Part shown: one piece after another, positions 32,962 through 43,390 of the stretch | Numbering within the stretch: the first letter of the stretch is position 1 | How the letters are laid out: each line of letters begins with the position of its first letter | NCBI RefSeq assembly: GCF_904849725.1 | Contig: NC_058521.1 | Span: 337,698,638-337,762,637 of the forward strand | Length of the DNA stretch: 64,000 nucleotides | Origin: Hordeum vulgare subsp. vulgare | Taxonomy: Eukaryota; Streptophyta; Magnoliopsida; Poales; Poaceae | Direction: 5' to 3' | Program-made: the position numbers and the translations under genes | The notes under the pieces: model-generated | Told to the model about the DNA's origin: nothing | Databases searched by the model: none | What the model saw: only the letters and a program-made list of their open reading frames with translations

Positions 32962-33734
32962 TGTCGGTGAATACTAACAACATAACCCATGGGTAGGCTA
33001 AAGATGGTAGGAACCGAAGTGGCACCGGAGGGCGCTGGGGACGAGGTTGGTACATGCATGGAATGCACGATGTACCCAGGTTCAGGGCTCTCCGTAGAAA
33101 AAATACACCTAGTCCTGCCGGAGTGTATGATGTATGAATGGGGCTACAAAGTGCTCCTGAAGCTGTATTGCGGCGGAGGAAGAAGGAGCAGTTGGCTCGT
33201 CTCTACCTCTCCTATGTGGTTGGTGTGTATGCTAAGTTGACCGACCCTCTGCATGGAGGGGGACCGGGGGGTTTTATAGACGAACCTGCCGGGCTACAAT
33301 ATGGATAAAGGGTACAAGAGTGGGACCCGGCTGGCAGCCTCGCCGGCTGGCCGGGGGGGCCATGGGGGTCTTGTCTTGTCGCTAAGGGGCCCGCCGACTG
33401 CAAGGTCCCGTCTGGCCGTGGGACCCGCCGGCTAGCCAATGAGACTCTCGCGTAAGGTTGACGCAGGACACGTATGGTATGCCCGGCGTCGTGCAGCGAG
33501 ATTCGTCATGGGCAGACAGTACGACCGCCTCCACTGTTCCCACACCGACTGCAGTAATGGAGTGGGAAATTGACGGCCGACACTGTGTAGGGTGATGCAT
33601 GAGAGCCGGGGGAGGTCAGTGGCGTGGCCGCCAACGCTGGTACGCTCCTTGCACTCCAATCCAGTAACTTTGCTGACGCGTAGCCACCATTACTTGTAGT
33701 GTCTCGTCATTATCTACAATCTTATGTGACTTGA

Positions 33735-33925
33735 TATCCCGAGTCGGCTGGCCTGCTTGACTAGCCGGCCTGGGCACGGCCACCTCGTCCCTAGCCGGCT
33801 GGCTTGGCCTAGGCGGCCAGGGAGAGGTAGCCGTCTCACCTCTAGCCGACAGGTTCTTCCTGGCCGGCCAAAGAATTGACCGCCTCGCCCCCCAGCCGGT
33901 AGGTGCTTCCTAGCCGGCCAGGGGA
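33735..33925. repeat. Imperfect repeats of a tagccggc word in E2 LTR
   Basis: Variants of tagccggctggc and tagccggccagg recur every 25-50 bp in the U3 part of the LTR. Repeated short words in U3 often act as enhancer or silencer modules; that role is inference only. Confidence 0.55.
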
Positions 33926-33978
33926 CTTGGGCTTTGTAGAATTGTTTTGGTCGTTCCTTCTGAGCTGGAGGTAAAGGA

Positions 33979-33997
33979 GTAGGCTCATTGAGCCTAC
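33979..33997. repeat. Perfect 9-bp inverted repeat near E2 LTR end
   Basis: gtaggctcattgagcctac reads the same on both strands except for its central base. It lies about 21 bp inside the LTR terminus and could form a hairpin in RNA or single-stranded cDNA. Confidence 0.7.
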
Positions 33998-34018
33998 CCC
34001 GCGGTTATCCCCCCGACA

Positions 34019-34304
34019 CTTTATGTTTGATGCTACTATTGCTTCTCCTTGAGATATCTATGTAATGATCATTTACTCATTCTTGGTGTTATGTGCATTG
34101 TAATTCATTCACATCATTCATGCGCACCACCAAGATGTGTGTCACATGGAAGAATGACCCATGATCCTAATGGATTGTGCATTTGCATTCAAACAAAAAA
34201 TTTAAATAATGCACAAATTTAGGGGGAGTTCTTTCTTATCACATACTTCTATAAGCATAGATGCTACCGACTAATTATATTTTATGTCGAAGCTTTGATC
34301 TATA
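34019..34304 (+). mobile_element. X: internal 3' fragment of a copia-like element
   Basis: No coding frame is seen. A run caaatttagggggag at 34214-34228 resembles the purine-rich stretch near the 3' end of many cereal copia elements. The sequence continues, after removal of E5 and one CTATA copy, into 41855-41885, which ends with a polypurine tract and an LTR. I therefore place it upstream of X's 3' LTR. The superfamily is inferred from general look only. Confidence 0.55.
34300..34304. repeat. E5 target site duplication, left copy
   Basis: ctata precedes the E5 LTR and recurs at 41850-41854 directly after the other LTR, and again at 51028-51032 in the tandemly duplicated copy. A perfect 5-bp duplication. 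Confidence 0.92.
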
Positions 34305-35105
34305 TGAATGAGGCAAAGCTGTCCGTGTCTCTCGATGAGATGGTGCTTATCCTTTTGGTGGAGTAGACTTTGACAATCTGACTACGAACTTGTGAGGACG
34401 TCGCGCCTTAGCAATTGCTAAACCAACTCTGCATAAGATGAAATCCTTATTGATGAAAGTGGGGTTCTGTGACGCCTTTGTGTGGTCGTGGAACACAAAC
34501 GAAGAACGCAAAGTTGCAGCTATGGCGAATTTGTAATCTAAACAAAACCCAAGTCTAAACGGCACCCTAAGGGCTGTATATATGGGGGAACAAAGGAGGA
34601 ATTTTGTGACCCCTTGGACAGGGGTCCATAACCAACCCTAACTCAGCACATACGGACTCTACAAATAGCCTATAATATGGTATTTCGAAATTACATGGGC
34701 CTGGCCAAAAAATAATGTTGCACGACACCTATAATAGACTATGGACAAAATTTATAAAGTGGTGTCTTGAATATTTCATCCAAGCCTTTATACTCTCCTT
34801 ATGGTGGCTTCAAAGTGTGAAAACCACGAGTGGACGCTCCATTGTTCTTTCCCGCGCGTGCACCTTCTTCTCCATGCTTGATATCGCTCCAATGGATATC
34901 CTTCTTGTCCATGATAGGTCCTTCATACACAAGTACAAAAAACGTATCTAACTTAGGCAGCATCATATGTTCATGAACATTAGAAGGATTTCAAAGAAAC
35001 GGTAGTTCCTGGTAATTCAATTGACGTGCGCGAGCTCTAGTAACTGGTCCAGTATGTATAGAAGTTGGGCTTGTGGGTGTAACAATGCTATTGATGTCCT
35101 CATCA
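34305..35105 (-). repeat. E5 3' LTR (copy A)
   Basis: 801 bp, TGAATG to CATCA on the plus strand. It lacks about 120 bp present in the other two copies, corresponding to about 41060-41180. A polypurine tract (aagaaggggaggt on the element strand, 35106-35118) adjoins it and is itself part of the coding frame. Confidence 0.88.
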
Positions 35106-35173
35106 ACCTCCCCTTCTTGAAGTGAAGTCGTCCTCGAGGGAAGCTCATCTTCCTCACCCAAATATGGCTTCAA
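34991..35173 (-). pseudogene. pol: E5 pol C-terminal extension, reading into the LTR
   Basis: A short frame carries L-K-P-Y-L-G-E-E-D-E-L, then D-E-D-I-N at the LTR border (35105), then T-G-P-V-T-R-A-R-A-R-Q-L inside the LTR. In CRM-type chromoviruses such a tail after the integrase GPY/F module carries the CR motif and overlaps the LTR. It is separated from the integrase frame by a small deletion near 35174. Copies of the LTR-borne part recur at 41570-41849 and 50745-51027. Confidence 0.75.
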
Positions 35174-35175
35174 AT

Positions 35176-36006
35176 CTACAATGTGGGATTAACCCCAAAA
35201 TCTGCAGGTAGCTCAAGTCTATATGTATCATCATTTATTTTCTCTAGCACCTTGAAAGAGCCATCAACACATGGAATTAATTCAGACTTGCACAAATCAA
35301 GAAATCTATCCTTACGCAAATCCAACCAAACAAGATCTCCAACTGCAAAGACAACATGTTTTCTACCCTTATCTCCAGCAAGTTTATATTTAGCATTCGT
35401 ACGCTCAATGTTTTCCTTAGCTAACTCATGCATCTTTAATATCAAATCAGCACGTTCTTTAGCATCAAAATTAACCTTCTCCGAAGATCCAAGAGGTAAC
35501 AAATCAACAGGTGAACGAGGTAAGAAACCATACACAAATTCAAAACGGCACATCTTAGTAGTAGAATGCAGCAAACGATTATAAGAAAATTCAATATGAG
35601 GCAAGCATTCTTCCCACATTTTTAGGTTTTTCTTCAAAACAGCCCTAAGCCTAGTAAATAATGATCTATTGACTACTTTAGTTTGTCCATCAGTTTGGGG
35701 GTGACATGTAGTACTAAAAAGCAGTTTTGTCCAAAACATAGCCCATAAACATCTCCAAAAGTGGCTAGGAAATTTAGCATCAAGATCTGAAACAATTTTA
35801 TTTGGAACACCATGCAAGGGATTAATTTCATGAAACAACAAATATGTAGCAGCATCACTTTTGTGACATAGTATAAAGTGTGCCATTTCTGAAAATGTGT
35901 CCACAACAACAAATATGCTATCTCTCCCCTTCTTTGTTCGAGGTAAACCTAAAACAAAGTCCATGGATATATCGTCCCAAGAAACGCTCGGTATAGGCAA
36001 AGGCAT
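35176..36006 (-). pseudogene. pol: E5 integrase core and GPY/F region
   Basis: The DDE core is largely intact in one frame: the first Asp in I-S-M-D-F-V-L-G-L-P, the second in I-V-S-D-L-D-A-K-F, where the family usually has D-R-D, and the region after P-Q-T-D-G-Q-T-K-V-V-N-R-S, where the normally Glu-containing T-E-V-V reads T-K-V-V. The third catalytic acid therefore appears lost. The C-terminal G-D-L-V-W-L-D-L-R-K-D-R-F and P-A-D-F-G-V segments follow. The frame stops at 35176. Confidence 0.85.
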
Positions 36007-36027
36007 ATATATACCATGAGGATTGAG

Positions 36028-36830
36028 TCATGACTTAGCCTTTTGACATGTCGTACGGCGAGCAACAAAACGCTCAACATCCCATTGCATCTTTGGCCAA
36101 AAGAAATGTGTAGCAAGTACGTCCTCCATCTTCTTTATGCCAAAGTGTCCCATCAATTCTCCTCCACGTGTCTCCTGTACCAACAACCGATGAACAGAGC
36201 TAGCTGGAATGCATAGCTTGTTAACACGAAACACAAATCGATCACTCGTTATGAACTTGTTCCATGTTCTCCCTTCTTTACAATTCTCCAACAAATCTTT
36301 AAAATTAGAATCATGCACATATTGATCTTTGATGGTCTCCAAACCGAATGTTTTAAAGTCAAGTTGCGAAAGCATAGTATAACGATGAGATAATGCATCA
36401 TCAATAACATTTTCTTTACCCTTCTTGTGTTTAATGACGTATGGGAAAGCCTCAATGAATTCTACCCATTTAGCACGTCTACGGTTCAGTTTTGCTTGAC
36501 TTCTAATATGTTTCAATGATTCATCATCCGAACGTATGACATATTCTGTGGGCCATAAATAATGTTGCCATGTTTCCAAAGTCCGAACAAGTGCATATAA
36601 TTGCTTATCATAAGTAGAATAATTCCGACTAGGCCCACTCATTTTTTAGAAAAGTATGCAATACGTTTACCATCCTGTAATAACACACCACCTAATCCAA
36701 TTCCACGAGCATCACATTCAAGCTTGAAATTCTTATTAAAATCGGGAAGTTGGAGTAAAGGAGCATGTGTGAACTTATATTTCAAAATTGTGAAGGATTC
36801 TTTCTGTGCGTTACCCCAAGCATAAGGCAC
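36028..36830 (-). pseudogene. pol: E5 RNase H and integrase zinc module
   Basis: Two overlapping frames. The first (36830-36639) carries the RNase H start with L-E-C-D-A-R-G-I-G-L-G-G-V-L-L. The second (36642-36028) has Y-D-K-Q-L-Y-A-L-V-R, then S-D-D-E-S-L-K-H where relatives read S-D-H-E-S-L, and the integrase zinc region (G-H-F-G, then T-T-C-Q-K-A-K). A frameshift joins them near 36640 and a stop at 36028 separates them from the integrase core. Confidence 0.82.
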
Positions 36831-36985
36831 ATCCTTCTTTGTAAGCTCATTGAGAGGTGCGGCAATGGTGCTGAAATCTCTAAAAAATGCCTATAAATCC
36901 CGATGAGTTCAAGAAAACTCCTCACTTGTGTGACCGTTTTGGGTTGCGTCCAACTCTCAATAGCTTCAATCTTGGCTTTATCAAT

Positions 36986-37790
36986 TTAAATTCCCTGTGG
37001 AGTAACAACTTGGCCAAGAAAAGACACTCGGTCGGTAAAAAAGGTGCACTTCCCAAGGTTACCAAACGAATGTGCATCACGTAGAGCAACAAAAACAACA
37101 CATAAATGATCCAAGTGTTCCTCCAAAGATCTACTATAAATCAGTCTATCATCAAAGTAGACTACCACAAACTGTCCAATGAAAGCACGTAAAACTTCAT
37201 TCAGTAATCTCATGAAAGTTCTAGGTGCATTAGTTAACCCAAAAGGCATAAATAACCACTTACATAATCCAAACTTAGTTTTAAATGTTGTTTTGCATTA
37301 ATCTCCCATTTTCATGCGAATTTGATGGTATCCACTACGCAAATCAACTTGGTAGAAAATTGTAGAGCCACTTAATTAATCAAGCATATCATCTAACCTA
37401 GGAATACGATGACGATAACAAATAGTAATATTATAAATGCCTCTACAATCAACACACATACGCGATGTACCATGCTATTTTGACACATGAATAATAGGAA
37501 GAACCTTTGTCGAGCAGCTCCTATACTTGGCGCATAATCTCCTTTGTCTACTCCAGATTGGTGCCGTATGGCACACGATTGGTTAGCGATGCACCGGGAA
37601 TTAAGTCAATCTCATGCTCAATCCTTCTCATAGGTGGTAATCCCGATGGCATGTCTTGTGGAAAGACATGAGTGAACTCCTGAAAAATGCTAATGACAGC
37701 AGGAGGCAAAGAGGGAGGCATGTTCTCGAATGAAAATAATACCTCTTTGCATACGAAAGCATAGCAAAAAAATGTAGTAATATCCAAATC
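36986..37790 (-). pseudogene. pol: E5 reverse transcriptase, fragmented
   Basis: The amino-terminal RT with F-P-Q-D-M-P-S-G-L-P-P-M-R and I-D-L-I-P-G-A-S lies at 37670-37575. The central part (37540-37250) is broken by stops. The palm continues with M-P-F-G-L-T-N-A-P at 37249 and the active site Y-F-D-D at 37148-37159, followed by R-L-I-Y-S. No frame spans the whole domain. Confidence 0.83.
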
Positions 37791-38118
37791 AGTAATATCA
37801 GATTTAGTGGCAAGTAAACAACACTAGATGATTTTTTATTAGTCTTATTGTGTTGCTCAAATTCCTTTGCTACAATCTGATTTTCACTCTTATGTAGGTC
37901 CTATCTTTCTTTATTAGCTCTAGCAGTGTCATCTTTCATAATATGTTCAGGAGACATAGGAAGAAAAGTTATATTTTGATCCTTACGAACAAGAGTATAC
38001 TGATTTTTCCTACCATGGTGTACATAATTTTTACCAAATTTCCATGGTCTACCAAGTAAAACAAAGCATGCTTTCTTGGGTACCACATCACAATCAACAA
38101 AATCAAAATATGTAGCAA
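37791..38118 (-). other. E5 protease-RT connecting region
   Basis: This is in the pol direction and homologous in position to the protease C-terminus (L-G-R-P-W-K-F-G near 38050) plus the linker. Stops and a frame change near 37900 disrupt it. No separate gene is supported. Confidence 0.55.
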
Positions 38119-38415
38119 TTATAAAATGCACACGAACAGTGTTGTTACCTTAACCTTGTCACTATTGTTGAACCACTGGATGTAATAAGGATTAGGATGT
38201 GGTGTGGTGGTGAGAGATAGCTTCTCCACCATCTCCATGCTAGCTAAGTTATTACAACTCCCTCCATCGATGATTAAGTGAACAAAACGTTCCTTCACAA
38301 CTCCCTTTGTATGGAACAAGTTGTTCCTCTTGTTTTGCCCAGCCTGTGTTACCTCCACATTTAAAACATGTTGAGCAACTAAGCTTTCATACATGTCAGC
38401 ATAGTCAGCAGCCAT
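38119..38415 (-). pseudogene. pol: E5 aspartic protease
   Basis: A short frame contains the protease active site L-I-I-D-G-G-S-C-N-N-L-A-S at about 38276-38240, the D-G-G-S-C-N-N form typical of chromoviruses of this group. It is preceded by K-G-V-V-K-E-R. The frame ends at 38119 and the rest of the domain continues in another frame. Confidence 0.8.
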
Positions 38416-38424
38416 GTATTGTGT

Positions 38425-39770
38425 CTATTGTTCGGTATCATCTACACCATGTTCTTCACTTGAAATAAGAGCCAGATTCTCCTCGTCATAATCACTAGAG
38501 GAGACATATCCACCATCCTTAGTAACAATCATCACACGCTTGGATGGGCACTCTCTCGCATAATGACCTCCACCCTTGGAATGACGATAGATAACCTCAT
38601 GTGTTTGCCCTGTGGATGCCATGGATGAAGAAGAGATCCGTGTTGGCCCAGAAGATGTGCTCTTGGCGTAGTGTGGGTATGTGCATGTTTCCTGGTATCT
38701 CTGTTGGAGTTGGTGGCTGAAGTATGTGGTGCTGATGGAGGAGGAAGTGTGGAAGTAGATAAGCTCTATGGCGTCCATGAGGAAGTGCGGCCTGCAGAAA
38801 ACTTAGTTCTCGCCAATGCCTATTGATCGTGCACTTCATGTTCAGCTTTTCAAGAAAGATGGAATAAACGATTGATAGTTTTATAACCTTATATGCTAGA
38901 ATAGTCTGAGTATCTATATTTAATCCACCAATAAAACATGAAAGTATAGCTTCATTGTCCTCAACAATACCACATCTAATCATGCCAGTTTATAATCCCT
39001 GGTAATACTATTAGACAGAATTATTCACTTGACTTAAAGGCTCCAATTTTTGAAGTAATTCACGTTGATAATATGGTGGAACCCAACGACTACGCATAGA
39101 AGTTTTCAAAGCAGCTCAAGTAGTTGCAATATTACCATGATGTATTCGACAATGTTCAGACCACCAAACACAAGCAAAACTAGTGAATGAACAAACAGCA
39201 ACAGCGACACGTCTATCCAATGGAAATTGTAAGCATGTAAAATGTTGCTTTGTTTCTAACTCCCAAGCAATATATGTATCATGAACATATCGGCCATCAA
39301 AAGTAGGAATATTCAATTTAAGTTTAGGGAGATGGTCATGATCCCGTATGTGAGGTGGTGATGCAGCCCTAAAATTGCGATTGTAACCATGTGGACGACC
39401 CGGTGCTTGTGGTGGTGGTTGTTGTCCCTGGTGCTGATTTGAAGCAACCTCTCCCTCACCATCGTCATCACCATCATAATCCTCATTATGGTCAGCCACA
39501 GAAACCTCAGTAGTAGCAGAAGGAGCAACAACACCAGAATTATGTGATTCGCTAGAAGGCACACGTCGCACTCGTCCCACAAAAAATGGGCCTCATTGTT
39601 GTCGTTGTTATTGTTGTTGGAGATGGACGAAAGCAGCAACTGCTGGTGGTAGACGGGCAAGCACCTCATTGAACTTGGCATGGTGGTGGTGGTGGTGGTA
39701 GACGGGAAAGCACCTTATCATGGAGCTCCCGGTTGGTCAAGCTCTCCCAATCGATCTTGTTCACTTGTGA
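38425..39770 (-). pseudogene. gag: E5 gag, broken, with damaged zinc knuckle
   Basis: Gag starts near 39770 and is read in several frames. The acidic N-terminal part (D-Y-D-G-D-D-D-G-E) and L-P-K-L-K-L-N-I-P-T-F-D-G at about 39325 are followed by the capsid segment with F-A-C-V-W-W near 39165. A Ser-rich linker leads to G-H-Y-A-R-E-C-P-S-K-R at about 38560. The first two cysteines of this CCHC knuckle are replaced by Tyr and Ser, so it should not bind zinc. A (TGG)n-type repeat near 39690 encodes a Pro run. Confidence 0.82.
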
Positions 39771-40928
39771 TCATGGCATGGTTAGAAGCAGTAGGAGAAC
39801 AAAAGAATATGAACCTATAAACTAGTAAGAAGTGGTTGTGGTGGTGGTGTATCACAAATCCGTCAAGCGAATCTCAAATTCATACCAATTCTTACCCATC
39901 AGCAACCATTGTAGTCAAAACTCTCAAAGCTTGGATAGAGCGATTGCCAGGTGCTGTAAAACACACGCCGTTGATGTTTGTGAAGCTGGGAAGGCTTATA
40001 ATATGCTAGCAAAAAGGATCAGCAATAATCAGTTCAGAGATGCAAAGTTGAAAGGACGCTCAACTATGGTACCATGTTGGTCCTAGGCTAGACCATACTA
40101 GAGACACGAGCCTGGAACACCAACAAAATCACAACGCTACACATAATCAAGGGAAGAGCCACTCTGATTTTCTTTCTTTTTTCTCTAATTATTTTGTTTT
40201 GCGCTCTTTTTCAGAAAATCACTATAATGGTGAGTGTCTCAAAACTCTTTCGAAGGACTAAAAATTGGATAGGCAAGAAAAAAAATTGACTATTTTTTTC
40301 TCGAGCAATTCGGGGCAGCGACAACGACAAAAAACAATATGGTGGCGAGTTTCTCAAAACTCTCTAAAAAGCCTAACAACACAATAGGGCAAAAAATTCA
40401 CCCTCTGAAATTTTGACCTAGAAAGTTCTCTGAAAAGCGTGAGACACTTTTTTTTTCGAAACCTACTAACGTAAGGAAACACGAAACCGAAAACAAGAGG
40501 ATCTCAAAATTAACCTAATACGTAAAGGACAAAGACTAGCATTGTTGGTGGATATGTGGTGGTGATATATTGCAACAAGGATGATGGTGGCATTCTGGTG
40601 GTATATGGCAGCAACAATGATGGTAGCATGGTGTGGCATATGGCAGCGATGAAAGATGGCGCAGTGGCGGCTTGACGACCTGTGTATAAAACTAGAAACT
40701 CCAAAGGACTAGACACTAAGACCAGCAACTCGACACGATGATGTAACCGCAATTTCAACAAAGCAAAATACTGAAAAGACTATGCAAAGGCTCGGATTAG
40801 CTCGGATATGATGATATAACCCTAATTTTTTTTGCTTTTCCGTGGACTATGGGTATGAAGAACAAATGCGATCTAACTACGAAAATATGCTAAAATCTCA
40901 GCGAGCAATCTGGAAATTTGATGCCGCT
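39771..40928 (-). other. E5 leader and primer-site region
   Basis: About 1.15 kb between the gag start and the 5' LTR, without a supported ORF. Next to the LTR the element strand reads agcggcatcagatttcc (in copy 2), a weak match to the Met-type primer site (tggtatcagagc). It contains tracts of poly-T and a (TGG/TGA)n-like stretch. Confidence 0.6.
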
Positions 40929-41849
40929 TCATAGAGGCAAAATTTTCCCTATCTTTCGATGAGATGGTCGTTATGATTTTGGTGTAGTAGACTTTGACGA
41001 TCCGACTATGAATGTGTGAGGCCGTCGGGCCTTAGAAATTGCTAAACCAACTCCGAGAGGTTATTGACCACACTGGAGCACGATCATCCTAACCACGAGG
41101 GTATGTTTCTTGCACGTAAACAAAGAACAAGCAAGAAACTAAGATGGCAATATAGATATTGCGAATATAAGAGGAAAGCTTCATTGATGAAAGGGGGGTT
41201 CTATGATACCTTTGTCTGGTCATGGAACGCAAACGAAGAATGCGAAGTTGTATCTATGGCGAGATTGTAATCTAACCAAAACCCAAGTCTAAACGGTGCC
41301 GTAAGAGATGTATATATGAGGGAAAAGAGGAGGAATTTCGTGACTCCTTGGAGGAGGGTTCCGAAACCGACCCTAACTCAGTTTTCTGACACATACGGAG
41401 TCTAAAAATAACCTATAATATGGTATTTCTAAATTGCATGGGCCTGGCCCAAAAATAAGGTTGCACAACACCTATAATAGCCAATGAATGAAATTTATAA
41501 AGTGGTTTCTTGAATATTTCGCCCAAGCCTTCATGCTCTCCATATGGTGGCTTGAAAGTTTAAAAATCACTAGTGGAAGCTCCATTGTTCTTTCCCGCGC
41601 GTGCACTTTCTTCTCCATGCTTGTGCCCCGCTCCAACGGATATCATTCTTGTCCATGGTAGATCCTTCATTTATAAGTACAAAAAAAGTATCTAGCTTAG
41701 GCAACATCATATGTTCATGAACCTTAGAAGGATTTCCAAGAAATGATTTTACCTGGTAATTCATTTGACAAGCGCGAGCTCTAGTAACTGGTCCAGTATC
41801 TATAGCAGCTGGGGGTGTGGGTGTAACAATGGTCTTGACGTCCTCATCA
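40929..41849 (-). repeat. E5 5' LTR (copy B)
   Basis: 921 bp ending CATCA on the plus strand, followed by CTATA. Its first base pair TG has mutated to TC in this copy. It encodes the same C-terminal peptide tail as the 3' LTR. It is the copy next to gag, and the LTR duplicated at 50107-51027 derives from it. Confidence 0.88.
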
Positions 41850-41854
41850 CTATA

Positions 41855-43199
41855 TGTTCTCATCAATTACCAAAAAAGGGGAGATTGAAAGCACAACTTC
41901 TCCCTAGGTGGTTTTGATAATTAATAACAACATATATGTCATTGGACTAATGATTCTATCCAGTGTATTTTAGAAAAAGTGCAATGATAAATTAGCCAAA
42001 GATTGTGAGGATAATCCCAAGAAGCAAGGAATAACTATTGGCCACAAGCTTGAAGACTCTACATTTTTTTATTTTGTGAGAAATCACATTTGAGTCCATA
42101 GGAAAGCCAATACCATTAAAAGGGGATGATGTGTCTATGATGATCTGGTTTCCCAAGTTCTTAGAAGTTAGACACCAGAAATACTCATGAAATTCTCCCA
42201 TAAATATTTTGTCCAAACCTCAAAGTAAAATTCGGTGCCACCAATATTTCGAAATCAGCTCTACCGAGTTTTACCCTAGTAAAAACCTATGCTAACCCTA
42301 ACATCTCGGTTCCACCAAGTTTGGTTTTACACTGACCGAAAATAAATGACCAACTCTCTTGTTATCCATTTGCTAAAACCATCATTTCCGATTTCATGTG
42401 GAGTTGAACCAAGAAGTTTGTAAGGGCAGGGAGATCGCCTACTTTGTGAAGATCTACCCTGAGTTAGGCTAGTCCTTCATGGATGTAAGCCATGACGAAA
42501 TAGACAAGGTTGCTTCTGTGTGGACACTTCGTGGGTTGAGCCATCCATGCACTCTCGCGGCTGTTACCCTTCGTGGGTTGAAGTCTCAATCAAGGTGGAA
42601 GTACGATAGCACAACTTATCGGAACCACCCAAACAAATCACCGTGTCAATCTTTGTGCTTGATCTTCCAATCGCTAGCCTCTATTTACATGTGCATGTCT
42701 TTACTTTCCACTTTTATACTCTTAGACAGTGCATGTGGAGTTCAACAAAGAAGCTTGTAAGGGCAGGGAGATCGCCTACTTTGTGAAGATCTACCCTGAG
42801 TTAGGCTAGTCCTTCGTGGACGTAAGCCATGAAGAAATAGACAAGGTTGCTTGTGTGTGGACACTTCGTGGGTTGAGCCATCCGTGCACTCTCGCGGTTG
42901 TTACCCTCCGAGGTTTGAAGTCTCAATCAAGGTGGACGTACGATAGCACAACTTATCGGAACCACCCAAACAAATCACCCTGTCAATCTTTGTGCTTGAT
43001 CTTCCAATCGCTAGCCTCTATTTACATGTGCATGTCTTTACTTTCCACTTTTATACTCTTAGACAATGCATGTGTAGGGTTTGCTTGACTTTCTACAATT
43101 GCTAAAATTTGCCCACAACTAAAATTGGGAAAAGGATAAGTTTTAATTTGGTCAAGTAGTGTAATCACCCCCCCCTGTAGACATACTTCGGATCCTATA
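41855..43199 (+). mobile_element. X: polypurine tract and 3' LTR, copy 1
   Basis: Plus strand: ccaaaaaaggggagat (41869-41884), a polypurine tract, then an LTR starting TGAAAGCAC at 41886 and ending TATA (normally TACA) at 43199. Compared with copy 2 it has lost about 455 bp, including the TATA box (break at about 42394), and carries an internal 337-bp tandem duplication. No coding sequence is present. Confidence 0.75.
42395..43068 (+). repeat. 337-bp tandem duplication in X LTR copy 1
   Basis: 42395-42731 and 42732-43068 are near-identical direct repeats, both starting catgtgga and each followed by a catgtg word. Copy 2 of this LTR has only one (from about 52024). The duplication therefore arose in unit 1 or was lost in unit 2. 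The similar short plus-strand frames it contains are not genes. Confidence 0.88.
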
Positions 43200-43388
43200 G
43201 TTGCGCTCATGTACTTTGAACCCATATTATCCACAACACATAGGACATACAGTTTTACGCTCCTGAGCAGCCCGAACCTGTCTCAACCCCGACAATGCAT
43301 GAATTTGGTGATGCTCATTCTACCAGCGAGTCCCCACAGTTGAACCGAAAGGGGCCTTGCAGGTCCCATAGATGGTCTCACCCTGAGA
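43200..43388 (+). repeat. E6 5' LTR remnant, copy 1
   Basis: About 190 bp of LTR 3' end survive between the X insertion and the primer site. The rest of this LTR lies beyond X. Its sequence matches, in inverted orientation and imperfectly, the start of the E7 LTR at 45604-45780, so E6 and E7 are related. Confidence 0.6.
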
Positions 43389-43390
43389 TC

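Larger units (their letters stand above)
32962..34018 (-). repeat. E2 5' LTR
   Basis: 1057 bp bounded by TGTCGG and CCGACA, a good terminal inverted repeat. It is the 5' LTR because the leader and gag lie to its left on the minus strand. It has two inner features: degenerate repeats of a tagccggc-type word (33735-33925) and a perfect short palindrome near its element-strand start (33979-33997). Bases after 34018 (cttta) would be one side of a target duplication whose partner is outside the window. Confidence 0.85.
34305..41849 (-). mobile_element. E5: Ty3/gypsy chromovirus resembling the CRM clade
   Basis: A 7.5-kb element on the minus strand: 5' LTR (40929-41849), primer site, leader of about 1.15 kb, gag, protease, RT, RNase H, integrase and a C-terminal extension that runs across the border into the 3' LTR (34305-35105). 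A perfect CTATA duplication flanks it. The pol sequence, the LTR start TGATGAGGAC and the coding overlap with the LTR resemble centromeric retrotransposons of grasses (CRM, Cereba, Quinta). It has many stops and frameshifts. It is inserted in X. Confidence 0.88.

Noticed and set aside
33212..33660. Minus-strand Pro/Arg-rich frames in the E2 LTR
   Set aside because: GC-rich LTR sequence with overlapping frames on one strand; no start context or similarity.
39640..39760. CRISPR-like or regulatory repeat at (TGG)n tracts (also 48910-48930)
   Set aside because: Simple trinucleotide repeats coding for a Pro run in E5 gag; no spacers, and the genome is a plant's.
42479..43088. Two similar 90-codon plus-strand ORFs starting M-D-V-S-H
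   Set aside because: They are the two units of the 337-bp tandem duplication inside a non-coding LTR; a third copy at 52108 is the same LTR segment.
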